Assembly (NCBI GenBank): GCA_028281525.1
Contig: JANQJR010000064.1
Coordinates: forward strand, 35,506 to 99,505
Source of the DNA: Magnetovibrio sp.
GTDB lineage: Bacteria > Pseudomonadota > Alphaproteobacteria > Rhodospirillales > Magnetovibrionaceae
Reading direction: 5' to 3'
DNA length: 64,000 nucleotides
The position numbers and the translations under genes are program-made. The notes under the pieces were generated by a model that made no database searches, was not told the origin of the DNA, and was given only the letters and a program-made list of their open reading frames with translations. The stretch's first letter is position 1, and each line of letters opens with the position of its first letter. Shown here one piece after another: positions 54,486 through 64,000 of this stretch.

Positions 54486-55604
54486 TCATGTTTTCCCGTC
54501 AATCAAATGGGAGAATATCTCGCTATGGCGACGTTCCCAATGACGTATGTCGAATTTCTCCACGGCGCGACGGCGTGCGGCGGCGCTGAACCCTTCGTGC
54601 CCCGCAACGATATCCGCGATGCCTTGGCCTATGGCTGCAGTACTGGGAACATGGGGCTCATCCCAACTGTGCTGGCATTCCAAACCGATACCGCCATCGC
54701 CAACCAGTTCCGCAACACCACCGCTGTCAGAATATAACACCGGCAATCCCGTTGACAGGGCTTCCAGTACCGTGTTCGGGCATGGGTCGTTGTGTTTGGT
54801 CATAATGTAGGCGTGCGCACCTTGGTAAACGGACGGAGCCTGTTCTTGGGTATAAGGGCCGGTTAAAACGACATACTCGCCCACGCCAAGCTCCTGCGCC
54901 AAGGCTTTGGTGTGCGCTTCGGCACCGGGGGCGACCCAGCCCGCAATTTCCAGTATCACAGCCATACCCTTGGCACGCGCATGGGCCAAACCGCGGATGG
55001 AGCTTTCGATACGATAGAACAGATGGTCGTCGATCTTGCCCGTGAGCAAAAACCGGCACGTCCCTTCTTCCCACTCCAACGGTTTTGCGGGTGGGTGAAA
55101 TACCGACGTATCTACGGCATTGTAGAGAATTTCGCCGGGTCCCGAGCGTTCGCCCAGGAATTGATCGGCGGAGCGTTTGCAAAACTCACTTTGATAAAAA
55201 ACGTGGTCGGCCTGATGATAGGTTCGCGCCATACGGCGGTTTTGCATCCGCCAGTCTCCCGTGTACCAACCGGGATAAAACAAGCCGTTCTGATTATGCA
55301 CCATCGGTACGCCGCGAAGCTTCAACAACGCCAATGCGAAACCTGGCAAATAGGGGGCGTTGGACAGAACATACACGACATTATAGCCCCAGAAACGTTC
55401 AGGAAACAGGGCGCGCAAGCGCTTGACTTTGACCAGCGGCCCCCCAACATCACCCGCGCGCGCACCTCCATAAAACACACGGATGCCGCCTTTACGCGAA
55501 AAAAAAGGGATCGCAGCTAGGGCGTGCAAACCCAGGACAAACGACCATCCCCAGCGGATGATGCCTTTAACGTTGGGATTACCCAATTGCGTTCTCTCCC
55601 CCAC
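54486..55604 (-). CDS. GT4 glycosyltransferase
   Basis: 372 residues. GGARAGDVGGPLVKVKRL and VVYVLSNAPYLPGFALALL at the N-terminus, LYNAVDTSVFHPP in the middle, and HNDPCPNTVLEALSTGLPVLY with Asp for the first Glu of EX7E. The start is GTG 55604, just after the SGNH gene's stop. A cytoplasmic transferase in a four- to five-gene leftward operon. Confidence 0.8.
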   Translation of the reverse strand: MGERTQLGNPNVKGIIRWGWSFVLGLHALAAIPFFSRKGGIRVFYGGARAGDVGGPLVKVKRLRALFPERFWGYNVVYVLSNAPYLPGFALALLKLRGVPMVHNQNGLFYPGWYTGDWRMQNRRMARTYHQADHVFYQSEFCKRSADQFLGERSGPGEILYNAVDTSVFHPPAKPLEWEEGTCRFLLTGKIDDHLFYRIESSIRGLAHARAKGMAVILEIAGWVAPGAEAHTKALAQELGVGEYVVLTGPYTQEQAPSVYQGAHAYIMTKHNDPCPNTVLEALSTGLPVLYSDSGGVAELVGDGGIGLECQHSWDEPHVPSTAAIGQGIADIVAGHEGFSAAARRRAVEKFDIRHWERRHSEIFSHLIDGKT

Positions 55605-55608
55605 TGAC

Positions 55609-56766
55609 TTACTGGGCGACAGGCGCCAAGTTCATCTTACTGAAGAATTGCCGCATCGTCCGGGATTGCAGAACAGCATCCGCCATGACGGTATGGCCGT
55701 TGGCGTTCCAATGTCCATTGTACGGAAATTCGAACAGCTGCGCGGTTTCTTTATGGCGCTGGATAAAATAAGGATTGAGATCGATCACTTCGTAATTCCG
55801 GGCCGTCCCCTTTTCGACAAGGTATCGTCCCATCTTTGCGGGAAAACTATCTTGTACCGCCGCAAACTCTTCGTCGTCGTACACATCCGGCCGCAAGCCA
55901 TCAATGGTGAGGACAATGTCCTGGGGCGCGAGGCCGCTCATGGCCGGCAAAATCCGTAGGAACATGTCGATCTGACTCTTGGCGAGCGCAATGTCATCAT
56001 CGCTTGTCGCCGCGTAGGTATAGGCAACATATTTTTCGGTCTTTTCATCCCCCCTGACATCTTCAAGCAAATTCACGATTTTTCTTTTAATTGCAGTAAC
56101 TTGCATATTCCGGTATAGATAATTAACCAAAGCCGACTTACGCAGAATGCTTTTTATAAAGCTGTCACGCCCCCGGTCAGAGCGCATCAGCGCCAACCCC
56201 CCTTTCCCATCGGTCGTAAAATAGGTCATCCCGGCAAATCCCCCCATGACCGCCGCGCCCGGCTCGATGAGAGATTGTAGAAAATCGTTACCGATTATAC
56301 TGACCACCAACTTTTGGGGCTTATACGTATCACGCGCGTATTCGGCCCAAGCCAAATATTGAGCCAAACCGGCCGAAGCCGCCCCAAAGGCATAAACCCT
56401 GGCTTTGGGCTGCATCGCATCGTGGAGCTGTCCATGCACGGATTGCGCCCAATCGACGTGCACGGCTTCCACGAAGCTATCCCCGATTACGGCGACCAGC
56501 GGACGGGTGTCGTCAACGCGATAATCGACATCGCTGACAAAGCCGTCATTGTTGATGTGACGGACACGGGCGTTTTTCATATCCCAGTCTTGGGAGTACT
56601 GAAAATCACGATTGGCAAGAAAGCGATAAACCGGCTGGGTTTCATCGACATGGGACGCAACCATGCCCGAATTGTACGGCATCAATCGCAAGCCAAGCTC
56701 GAAAACCACAGCAATCAGGATAAAACTGATTGATATAGAAGCGATTTTTAAAACGATATCGCGCAT
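55609..56766 (-). CDS. Membrane-anchored SGNH/GDSL-like hydrolase
   Basis: 385 residues. An N-terminal span (IASISISFILIAVVFELGL) is followed by a periplasmic domain with AVIGDSFVE (S97), SIIGNDFL (GND at 159-161) and a C-terminal GHWNANGH block (H352, H358), the layout of SGNH hydrolases and glycan O-acetyltransferase partners. It may remove or transfer acyl groups on the exported polymer. It is the first gene of the leftward operon and is divergent from the GT2 gene. Confidence 0.75.
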   Translation of the reverse strand: MRDIVLKIASISISFILIAVVFELGLRLMPYNSGMVASHVDETQPVYRFLANRDFQYSQDWDMKNARVRHINNDGFVSDVDYRVDDTRPLVAVIGDSFVEAVHVDWAQSVHGQLHDAMQPKARVYAFGAASAGLAQYLAWAEYARDTYKPQKLVVSIIGNDFLQSLIEPGAAVMGGFAGMTYFTTDGKGGLALMRSDRGRDSFIKSILRKSALVNYLYRNMQVTAIKRKIVNLLEDVRGDEKTEKYVAYTYAATSDDDIALAKSQIDMFLRILPAMSGLAPQDIVLTIDGLRPDVYDDEEFAAVQDSFPAKMGRYLVEKGTARNYEVIDLNPYFIQRHKETAQLFEFPYNGHWNANGHTVMADAVLQSRTMRQFFSKMNLAPVAQ

Positions 56767-57075
56767 TATGAGAGCATGCTTCCAGTTACACTTTTACAGA
56801 TCACAGGCCCACGGCCCGCCGGAATTCACACGTTTTATAAGCCAACGTTTTCCATTATTGAAATGCTTAATATTTGAAAAAACCATCCACGGAATTGACG
56901 TTCTGGCAAACGGTCCCAGCGCATCGTTTTGGGCAATTGTTTCCGATGTATGGAAGCTTAAGACTCCGCGCACGAATTAAGCCACAAAAATACCTTCGCG
57001 CTTGACTGATACGCTCCCCCACGCCGGAAAAAATGATATACAAGAGCATGTGGAAAAAAGGTGAAAACTTGGCCT
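56767..57075. promoter_or_regulatory. Divergent intergenic region
   Basis: 309 nt between the SGNH gene and the GT2 gene, expected to hold two divergent promoters. It is AT-richer than the flanks. No convincing -35/-10 pair, operator or gene was identified. Confidence 0.4.
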
Positions 57076-57936
57076 ATGAAAATTTCAGTTATCCTCCCCT
57101 GCTTCAACAGCCACCAGCATCTGCAACAAACGCTCGACAGCTTACGCGCGCAGACTTTCCGTGATTTTGAAATCATCCTTGTCGACGACGGGTCCAACGA
57201 CCCCGATACCGTGTCGTTTCTCGACAACATGGGTGACGATATCCGCATGATCCGGCAAATGAACATGGGCTTACCCGCTGCGCGCAACACGGCCATCCGC
57301 CATGCTCAGGGAAAATACATCCTGCCGCTCGACTGCGACGACTGGTTGGCGCCGGAATACCTTCAGACCGCTTACGACCTCATCATCCAGCAGCCAGAGA
57401 AAACTTTCGTATACAGTCATCTGGCCGTATTCGGGGACGTCAAAGGGGTCTTGATCAAAAATTATAATTTCTTCGAACAACTGTTCCTAAACCAGCTGCC
57501 GTACTGCCTACTGATGCCAAGATCGGCGTGGCAAGAACTGGGTGGATATGACGAAAGCATGCGCAAAGGCTATGAGGATTGGGAATTCAACATCCGCCTT
57601 GGCCGACACGGGTATTACGGCGTCGCCATGCCCGAAGCCATGTTCCATTATCGGGTCAGCAAAAGCGGTATGCTCAAAAGTATTTCACGCAGCAAACACG
57701 GCTACTTGTGGCGTTCAATCCAAAAAAAGAACCCCAAAGCCTATTCGGTATTGCGTTTATTAAAAACTTGGTCCCAATGGCGGCACAAACCGGCCAGCTA
57801 CCCGCTGGGTCTTTATTTCGGTTGGATTATGCTTCACCGCCTGTTACCAAATGCACTCTTCGCAAGATTGTTCGAAAAACTAATGCCGTTGTCTCACTCT
57901 GCGCGTGTCGATAAGCAATTCAACACCTCTGCATAA
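57076..57936 (+). CDS. Family 2 glycosyltransferase
   Basis: 286 residues from ATG 57076; an in-frame GTG at 57061 would add five. [28 protein letters not shown] and [13 protein letters not shown] (DXD) are GT2 motifs, with [14 protein letters not shown] in the catalytic half. It lies 29 nt before gmd, so the transferase may use a sugar from the GDP-fucose pathway (inference). Confidence 0.85.
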   Translation: MKISVILPCFNSHQHLQQTLDSLRAQTFRDFEIILVDDGSNDPDTVSFLDNMGDDIRMIRQMNMGLPAARNTAIRHAQGKYILPLDCDDWLAPEYLQTAYDLIIQQPEKTFVYSHLAVFGDVKGVLIKNYNFFEQLFLNQLPYCLLMPRSAWQELGGYDESMRKGYEDWEFNIRLGRHGYYGVAMPEAMFHYRVSKSGMLKSISRSKHGYLWRSIQKKNPKAYSVLRLLKTWSQWRHKPASYPLGLYFGWIMLHRLLPNALFARLFEKLMPLSHSARVDKQFNTSA

Positions 57937-57965
57937 GCCGAGGCAACAATACCATAGGACCATTT

Positions 57966-59033
57966 ATGTCAAAAAAAGTTGCGCTCATCACGGGAATCAC
58001 GGGTCAAGATGGCGCTCTCTTGGCGGAGCTGCTGCTGACCAAAGGCTACATCGTGCATGGCGTCAGGCGGCGTTCTTCGTCCTTCAACACTGGCCGGGTC
58101 GAACACCTCTATCAGGATCTGCATGAAAAAGACCTTCGGTTCATCATGCATTACGGCGACCTAACCGACGCTACCAATTTGATCCGCCTGATACAGGAAA
58201 CGCAGCCGGACGAAATCTACAACTTGGCGGCGCAGAGCCACGTTCAAGTGAGCTTCGATACGCCCGAATACACCGCCAACGCCGACGCACTGGGAACGCT
58301 ACGTTTGTTGGAAGCGATTCGTATTCTGGGCATGGAGAATTCCACGCGCTTTTACCAGGCATCCACATCGGAATTGTTCGGTGATGCCCCTGCACCGCAA
58401 AACGAACAGACCCCTTTCCGGCCACGTAGCCCCTATGCGGCGGCGAAGTTATATAGTTACTGGATCGTACGTAACTACCGCGAAGCGTATAACATGCATG
58501 CCTCCAACGGTATCTTATTCAACCACGAAGGCCCGACTCGAGGCGAAACCTTCGTCACGCGTAAGATCACCCGCGCTGTTGCGGCTATTGAACACGGCCA
58601 GCAAGACCGGATTTATCTTGGTAACCTGGATGCGTATCGCGACTGGGGACACGCGCGCGATTACGTGGAGGGGATGTGGCGGATCGTTCAACACGACGAG
58701 CCAGACGATTTTGTGCTCTGCACTGAAGAAACCCATTCCGTCCGCGAATTCGTGGAATTGGCGTTCTCAAATATAGGGCGCACCATCGAATGGCGCGGCG
58801 AAGGCGTGGACGAACTGGGCGTCGATGCGACCACAGGTGACGTCTTGGTGGAAATTGACCCGCGCTATTTCCGCCCCACGGAAGTCGATTACCTTTTGGG
58901 TGACGCCAGCAAAGCCCGCGAAATTCTCGACTGGAAGCACACAACGCCGTTTACAGATCTGGTCAAAGAAATGGTCGAATACGACTTGAACCTTGTCGCC
59001 CAGGAACAAAGCCGCAAGAACTGCCATGACTGA
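57966..59033 (+). CDS. gmd: GDP-mannose 4,6-dehydratase
   Basis: 355 residues. [55 protein letters not shown] and [16 protein letters not shown] are diagnostic. It makes GDP-4-keto-6-deoxymannose, the substrate of the next enzyme. It overlaps fcl by 8 nt. Confidence 0.95.
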   Translation: MSKKVALITGITGQDGALLAELLLTKGYIVHGVRRRSSSFNTGRVEHLYQDLHEKDLRFIMHYGDLTDATNLIRLIQETQPDEIYNLAAQSHVQVSFDTPEYTANADALGTLRLLEAIRILGMENSTRFYQASTSELFGDAPAPQNEQTPFRPRSPYAAAKLYSYWIVRNYREAYNMHASNGILFNHEGPTRGETFVTRKITRAVAAIEHGQQDRIYLGNLDAYRDWGHARDYVEGMWRIVQHDEPDDFVLCTEETHSVREFVELAFSNIGRTIEWRGEGVDELGVDATTGDVLVEIDPRYFRPTEVDYLLGDASKAREILDWKHTTPFTDLVKEMVEYDLNLVAQEQSRKNCHD

Positions 59034-59973
59034 CGGTCAGCGATACAACCTGTCTGGCAAGCGTGTCTGGGTCGCTGGCCACCGCGGCATGGTCGGCTCG
59101 GCGCTTGTGCGCCGCCTTGAAAGTGAAGACTGCGAAATCATCACCGCTGGCAGGGAAACCGTTGACCTGACCCGCCAGGACGCCATCGAATTCTGGATGC
59201 AGGAAACCAAACCGCACGCCGTGTTTCTGGCAGCCGCCAAAGTCGGTGGCATCCACGCCAACAATACATGGCCAGCGGACTTCATCTATCAAAACATCAT
59301 GATCGAAACGAATGTCATCCACGCCTCCCATTTAGCGGGTGTGGAAAAACTGCTGTTCCTGGGCTCTTCGTGCATTTATCCCAAAATGGCCCCACAACCC
59401 ATGACGGAAGACGTTTTGCTGACGGGCCCGCTGGAGCCGACCAACGAATGGTATGCGGTGGCGAAAATCGCGGGCATCAAACTGTGCCAAGCCTACCGCA
59501 AGCAATACGGATGCGACTTCATTTCCGCCATGCCCACCAACCTTTACGGGCCGGGCGACAATTTCGACCTTGAAACCAGCCACGTCGCCGCTGCACTCCT
59601 CGTCAAAGTCCACCAGGCCAAGGAAGCGGGACAAGACAACATCGACATTTGGGGAAGCGGCACACCGAAGCGCGAGTTCCTTCATGTGGATGATCTCGCC
59701 GACGGACTAGTGTTTCTCATGCAGCACTATTGTGCAGCAGACCACATCAATATCGGCAGCGGCGATGAAGTCACAATCCGCGAACTGGCTGACATCATTG
59801 CATCCGTGGTCGGTTATGACGGCGGGTATACGTACGACGACACTAAGCCCGACGGAACGCCGCGCAAACTGATGGACAACTCTCGGATCCATGCGTTGGG
59901 CTGGCAAGCGCCAACGAAACTCAAAGATGGTATGGCGAAAACCTATGATTGGTATTTAAAGAACGTGGTTTGA
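59026..59973 (+). CDS. fcl: GDP-L-fucose synthase
   Basis: 315 residues from ATG 59026. [49 protein letters not shown] (YxxxK) and [10 protein letters not shown] are hallmark motifs of the 3,5-epimerase/4-reductase. Together with Gmd it yields GDP-L-fucose. Its stop overlaps the ligase-like gene start (TGATG). Confidence 0.95.
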   Translation: MTDGQRYNLSGKRVWVAGHRGMVGSALVRRLESEDCEIITAGRETVDLTRQDAIEFWMQETKPHAVFLAAAKVGGIHANNTWPADFIYQNIMIETNVIHASHLAGVEKLLFLGSSCIYPKMAPQPMTEDVLLTGPLEPTNEWYAVAKIAGIKLCQAYRKQYGCDFISAMPTNLYGPGDNFDLETSHVAAALLVKVHQAKEAGQDNIDIWGSGTPKREFLHVDDLADGLVFLMQHYCAADHINIGSGDEVTIRELADIIASVVGYDGGYTYDDTKPDGTPRKLMDNSRIHALGWQAPTKLKDGMAKTYDWYLKNVV

Positions 59974-61217
59974 TGATCACTTCAACCGTACCCATAAATC
60001 TATTGCGATCGCCCTACATCGGATTATTCGCCGCCTTCACCATCGGCTTGGCCATGCCGTTGATGATGTTCGGCCGCGCGGTCATGCAATCGGACCTCGC
60101 GATCGCCTTGCTTGTGACCCTGGCATTGGGATTTGCGCGTCCCGGCACTTACAGCCGGGCAATCAACGCAGGTGAACTCGCCTTCAAGATTGCTTTGGTG
60201 ACCACTGCGATCGCGTGGTTACCGGGTATGGTCAATTCGCTAGACCTCGCCAGCTCGCTCAAGGCCTGGGCGCGAACGTTCCTTTTTATCGCGGGCGCCG
60301 GCGTGATGTGGAGTTTGCTCAGCGGCAACGACACGGAGCGCCGGTTCTGCCTGAAGGTTCTGGTCACAGCAAGCCTAACGGCGTTCACCATTTCGTTGAT
60401 CAGCATCAACGCCTGGCCGGAACTGATCAACTTTCTGAGGGGCCGCCCGGTGGATGTCCTGGCAAAACCCGCTTTGTTGCTGAAGTCTTTTGGCGCAACG
60501 GCCATGTGCTTGGTCCCGGTTCTGTGGTGGAGCGGACAAAATCTGGGCGGACGCTGGGCATGGGCAAGCTACGCCGGCATCCTCATGGCGATGGCTGTGG
60601 TGTTCGCCACCGCCAACCGAGCTTCCATTGCCGGTCTTCTCGCCATGGCTGTTATCGTTACCGCACTGATGGGCATCCGCGACAAACGCACACGTTTACC
60701 ACTGTTGCTTGGCGCACCGCTCGTCGTCGCCGGAGCCTTTGTATGGCTGCATTACTTCGGACCGACGTTCCTGGACAATCCCGATACTTATTTGCCGGTC
60801 TGGTTGATCGACCCACACCGTCAGTCGATCTGGAAGTTTACTCTGGAGCGTGCACTGGAAACGCCCTGGTTCGGACATGGTATCGACACCATCAATCTGC
60901 AATCCAGCTTGGGACAGCATCTGGAGAAGAATTTACAAACCGAGATCCCCTCCCACCCGCACAATTGGGTGATGGAAATATTTTCCGAAACAGGCTTTGT
61001 CGGTCTTTTGAGCTTGTTTGCAACACTGCTGATCTTGTGCATCCGTTTGGCGAAAAACGTCTTGGCCAACATCCGGCCTCAACAAAACTTGGCGCTGTTG
61101 GCGCTCAGCACCGGGTTCTGGGCGTCTTCTCTGTTCAATTTCTCGATCTGGTCAACGTGGTGGTTGCTGACCTACTTCGTTTTGTTCGCCATCGTCGCGA
61201 GCCGCCGGGAAGCCTGA
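59973..61217 (+). CDS. O-antigen-ligase-like membrane protein
   Basis: 414 residues, about eleven predicted spans. The large periplasmic loop holds RQSIWKFTLERALETPWFGH and SHPHNWVMEIFSETGFVG, the WaaL/Wzy-C motifs. It could ligate the polymer to lipid A-core or act as a second polymerase. ATG 59973 overlaps the fcl stop. Its last 66 bp overlap the opposing gene at 61152. Confidence 0.85.
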   Translation: MITSTVPINLLRSPYIGLFAAFTIGLAMPLMMFGRAVMQSDLAIALLVTLALGFARPGTYSRAINAGELAFKIALVTTAIAWLPGMVNSLDLASSLKAWARTFLFIAGAGVMWSLLSGNDTERRFCLKVLVTASLTAFTISLISINAWPELINFLRGRPVDVLAKPALLLKSFGATAMCLVPVLWWSGQNLGGRWAWASYAGILMAMAVVFATANRASIAGLLAMAVIVTALMGIRDKRTRLPLLLGAPLVVAGAFVWLHYFGPTFLDNPDTYLPVWLIDPHRQSIWKFTLERALETPWFGHGIDTINLQSSLGQHLEKNLQTEIPSHPHNWVMEIFSETGFVGLLSLFATLLILCIRLAKNVLANIRPQQNLALLALSTGFWASSLFNFSIWSTWWLLTYFVLFAIVASRREA

Positions 61218-63050
61218 CGACCCGGCACCCGTTGCCCAGCGATGCAGCACGGCCACACCCGCAACCAATAACAAGATCACCAAAGGATCGAAGGCGACCG
61301 TATAGCGGTTAAACGATGCATTCCCAATGCTGATTAAGCCGTATCCCGCCTGCAGTTGAAGCGCGCTGTAAGATAAAACACGCCAATCCGCGTGAAGCAT
61401 ATGCTTGGCTTTGACGACCGCCAACAATCCCCATAGGGAAACCGCAAACGCCATGTACCCCAACATCACCTGAAACACGCTGATGGCCATGCGCGGCCAC
61501 TCAATCGGGCGAATGCCTTTCGATCCGACGTCATCGAAACGCGCAGCAAGCACCGGGTCCGAATAGGCCGCCAAATCCACATAACGCGACAACAGTTCAG
61601 CGTGGGTTTTGACCTGTTCTTGGGAAAGCCTGAAATTGCGCGGATAATACACACTCAAAGGCACACGGATTGGCAATGTCCGATGCCAATTGGCAATGTA
61701 GTTGCTGGTGACAATTTTGAAGTATCCCCAAGGGTCGTTCAGGATCGCTGCCAACGCCAATTCGCCCGCGATCTTGTCGATCCTGGGATCGTATTCGAAC
61801 GCCACGGCTTCAGGCTCGGGCAGCCCCAATCGGTCACGCAGTGCGGGCAGGATCACCTTGTAGATCGCACCGACAGCCGTCAAAGAAGCCACATCGGCCA
61901 TTTCGAACGGATAGACGCGGGCATCGAATGGGGGGAAATCGACGTAATATGCCTCGAACCGCGCCTCCAGCTCGCGCGTAAGTTCCGGGTACGCGCTGGG
62001 GGGCATGCCGGCATTCATCAAAGGCGCCGCCGATCCGGCGAGCGAAATGCCGGAAAACTTATGCAGGCCAAAAAAACCGAACGTATGGTGATGATAAAGG
62101 CCCTGAGCCACGACGATCGCAACCAGTGGGCCGACACCGCCAACCAGAACCTTTCGCCACGAGTTTCTCAGCAGGAAAACCAACAGGGGTAACCCTGCAA
62201 CAAACGATATGCCGTTGGGTCGCACCACGATCATCAGCCCCAAGGTTACGCCCACCAGCAGCACATTGGTCCAGCTCAAGCGACGAAAACAAAAGAGTAC
62301 CGCCGCCAAGTGCGTGCACATCAAGGAAATAAACAAAGCTTCCGTCATCACCGCAACGGACAGGATCAATATCCCCGCACTGAACATGGGCACCAGCGCC
62401 ACGACCAAGCCCGCCACAAGGCTGCGCAACACGAAGAGCACGGCCCAACCCAACGCGATAAAAGACGCAAGCATGAAATTGAGCTGTACGGCGACAATCC
62501 AATGCAGTTCACCCAGCAGAGCCGTCACCGCCTGAATGAACAACATGTAGCCGCTGGAACGTAATGCACTGGGTTGCAGATAACCGACGGAATCCGGCTC
62601 GATCATTGCAATTACGGGCAAGTCGGCCAGCATCGCGACGTTGACCGTAACGGCAGCGAACAGGGTAACAGTCCAATACACTGCGAGATGTCCGGCGTAT
62701 GTCCTCGTTTGTCGGTGGCACAACAGGGTGCGCCACAATGCCGCGCCGCATAGGGTCCGCAGCCAGTCGGGCGCAGCCGGCCAGTTCAGAACCGCCATGA
62801 GGAAAAACACCAAGCTCACCAGACACAAAGACGCCGATGCCTGCAAGACGACTAGGCGCGACACGGACGATGAGAAATAGTCATCTTGCAGTTCGATGCC
62901 GATGGGGCCGGAAAGCAACGCGGTGAGCGCAGTTACCATGAACAAGATTGTCATCAATCCAAACGTCGCTAGGACGATACCGAACGCAGCCGGCTTCACT
63001 TGGGCAAAAGTGCTGATACGGTTCTGGATTTTTTCCAACGGCGTGGGCAT
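61152..63050 (-). CDS. Polytopic GT-C-like membrane protein
   Basis: 632 residues with about twelve hydrophobic spans and a soluble middle segment (about 350-480). The first periplasmic loop contains EPDSVGYLQPSALRSSGY, resembling the acidic loop of GT39/GT83 mannosyl-type transferases, so a lipid-linked-sugar transferase is plausible; no exact family is recognised. It is convergent with, and overlaps by 66 bp, the ligase-like gene. Confidence 0.65.
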   Translation of the reverse strand: MPTPLEKIQNRISTFAQVKPAAFGIVLATFGLMTILFMVTALTALLSGPIGIELQDDYFSSSVSRLVVLQASASLCLVSLVFFLMAVLNWPAAPDWLRTLCGAALWRTLLCHRQTRTYAGHLAVYWTVTLFAAVTVNVAMLADLPVIAMIEPDSVGYLQPSALRSSGYMLFIQAVTALLGELHWIVAVQLNFMLASFIALGWAVLFVLRSLVAGLVVALVPMFSAGILILSVAVMTEALFISLMCTHLAAVLFCFRRLSWTNVLLVGVTLGLMIVVRPNGISFVAGLPLLVFLLRNSWRKVLVGGVGPLVAIVVAQGLYHHHTFGFFGLHKFSGISLAGSAAPLMNAGMPPSAYPELTRELEARFEAYYVDFPPFDARVYPFEMADVASLTAVGAIYKVILPALRDRLGLPEPEAVAFEYDPRIDKIAGELALAAILNDPWGYFKIVTSNYIANWHRTLPIRVPLSVYYPRNFRLSQEQVKTHAELLSRYVDLAAYSDPVLAARFDDVGSKGIRPIEWPRMAISVFQVMLGYMAFAVSLWGLLAVVKAKHMLHADWRVLSYSALQLQAGYGLISIGNASFNRYTVAFDPLVILLLVAGVAVLHRWATGAGSSGFPAARDDGEQNEVGQQPPR

Positions 63051-63192
63051 TGCTGTGGGCTACCTCTCTAAGCTTCAGTAATGTTGGAAGTGCCTATGGC
63101 TGTCAACCGCAGAGGCTCAACACGAAAGGGTTTCGCCGATAGAATTTCTTGGCTATCAATACGCTTTACATCCCAACCTCGAGAATAGCGCC

Positions 63193-64000
63193 TTGATCGT
63201 ATCATCCTGTCCGCTTTGCCAACACACCGACTTCCGGATGTGGTTTACATTTAACGGATCCAAAGTCCAACGCTGCAGCGCTTGCGGGCTGGTCTTGCTC
63301 AACCCGCAACCTGACGACCTAACCCTGGATCAAATTTATGGCGAAGCATATTTCATCGGCTCCGAGGAAGACGACATGCAGGCGCATGGCAATGCCTTAA
63401 AGCGCGAAACCGCCAAGCTCCAGTTACGGGAGATCGGCGCACATCTCGATGAAGCGAAAACGCGCCAACAGCCCTTGAAGCTTTTAGAAGTCGGTTGTGG
63501 ACTTGGGAATTTCCTCGTCGAAGCACGCAATGCAGGTTACGAGGTCCAAGGCATCGACGTTTCCGCCGATGCCGTTGCGCAAGCCAACGCAGCTTTGGGG
63601 GCTCACCTCGTCCAAGCTTGTCATTTGGAGAACGCCAGGTTGGAGCCGGGCAGCTATGACATTTTGGTTTTGGCGGATGTGGTTGAACATGTGCGCGATC
63701 CCATGGCGTTCATGAAACTTGTACATGGCCTGCTCAAACCCGGTGGGATCGTCTTCGTCGCCGTTCCCAGCCTAGATAGCGTCTCGGCCCGCCTCATGCG
63801 CCGCCATTGGATGGAATTCAAGCTGGAACATCTCTATTACTTCAACCGTCAAACCATGACCATGCTGCTGGAAAAGGCCGGCTTTGGAGATATCGCAATT
63901 TCGCCCGGGCGCAAGGTTCTCAGCACCCGTTACATCATCGCCCACTTTGCACAGTTTCCCGTGCCGCTCCTCACTCCGGCCCTGAAGGGGTTGGAGCGGT
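63193..64000 (+). CDS. Zinc-finger-containing SAM methyltransferase, cut by window edge
   Basis: A frame from TTG 63193 runs to the window end (269 residues, no stop). Two CxxC pairs near the start (CPLC, CSAC) form a zinc-ribbon-like unit, then KLLEVGCGLGNFLVEA (motif I), YDILVLADVVEHVRDP and LLKPGGIVFVAVPS. This matches zinc-ribbon class I methyltransferases of glycan clusters. No ATG lies upstream in frame; the start is the first plausible one. Confidence 0.75.
   Translation, partial: MIVSSCPLCQHTDFRMWFTFNGSKVQRCSACGLVLLNPQPDDLTLDQIYGEAYFIGSEEDDMQAHGNALKRETAKLQLREIGAHLDEAKTRQQPLKLLEVGCGLGNFLVEARNAGYEVQGIDVSADAVAQANAALGAHLVQACHLENARLEPGSYDILVLADVVEHVRDPMAFMKLVHGLLKPGGIVFVAVPSLDSVSARLMRRHWMEFKLEHLYYFNRQTMTMLLEKAGFGDIAISPGRKVLSTRYIIAHFAQFPVPLLTPALKGLER

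Noticed and set aside
60215..61312. Plus-strand frame of 365 codons in another phase
   Set aside because: It overlaps the O-antigen-ligase-like gene, is rich in Arg, Gly and Pro, and lacks the membrane pattern.

Overview
The window is one continuous surface-polysaccharide locus (about 57 genes, almost no non-coding DNA). GC content looks moderate to high, start codons are often GTG or TTG, and the enzyme repertoire suits an alphaproteobacterium of the Rhodospirillales type. No rRNA, tRNA, insertion sequence or CRISPR array was seen, so the taxonomic placement is inference only. Both ends cut through genes.

Left part (1-9703, minus strand): a leftward operon starts with a PseB-type 4,6-dehydratase and continues with an SpsF-like cytidylyltransferase, a PseG-type hydrolase, a NeuB/SpsE-type synthase, a NeuD-like acyltransferase, a beta-propeller protein, a WbqC-family protein, an M28-like peptidase-fold protein and a truncated gene. 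This is a pseudaminic-acid-type route, but the aminotransferase (PseC) and the usual acetyltransferase (PseH) are not in the window. A separate flippase-like membrane protein (8705-9703) follows. The non-coding DNA on its two sides carries two nearly identical 20-bp palindromic sites.

Centre (10122-33492, plus strand): a long co-directional array holds a second nonulosonic acid set (NeuB, NeuC, two CMP-sugar synthetases), a B12-type radical SAM enzyme, a Gfo/Idh oxidoreductase, a stand-alone SAF (NeuB C-terminal) domain protein, a degenerate cytidylyltransferase-like protein, a 2-oxoglutarate/Fe(II) oxygenase, methyltransferases, glycosyltransferases and the first two of four asparagine-synthetase-like amidotransferases. 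NeuC, NeuB and NeuA together would suffice for CMP-sialic acid from UDP-GlcNAc.

Right part (33493-64000): one reversed methyltransferase is followed by a second B12 radical SAM protein, an AT-richer pair (methyltransferase and GT39-type transferase), glycosyltransferases, a periplasmic transglutaminase-like protein, amidotransferases three and four, a Wzy-like/GT4 fusion, a Wzx-like flippase, GalE, more methyltransferases, an SGNH hydrolase, GDP-fucose synthesis (Gmd, Fcl), an O-antigen-ligase-like protein, a GT-C-like membrane protein and a partial methyltransferase. Flippase, polymerase and ligase together point to a Wzx/Wzy-type pathway. The glycan is predicted to contain one or more nonulosonic acids and probably fucose, and to be heavily methylated and amidated.
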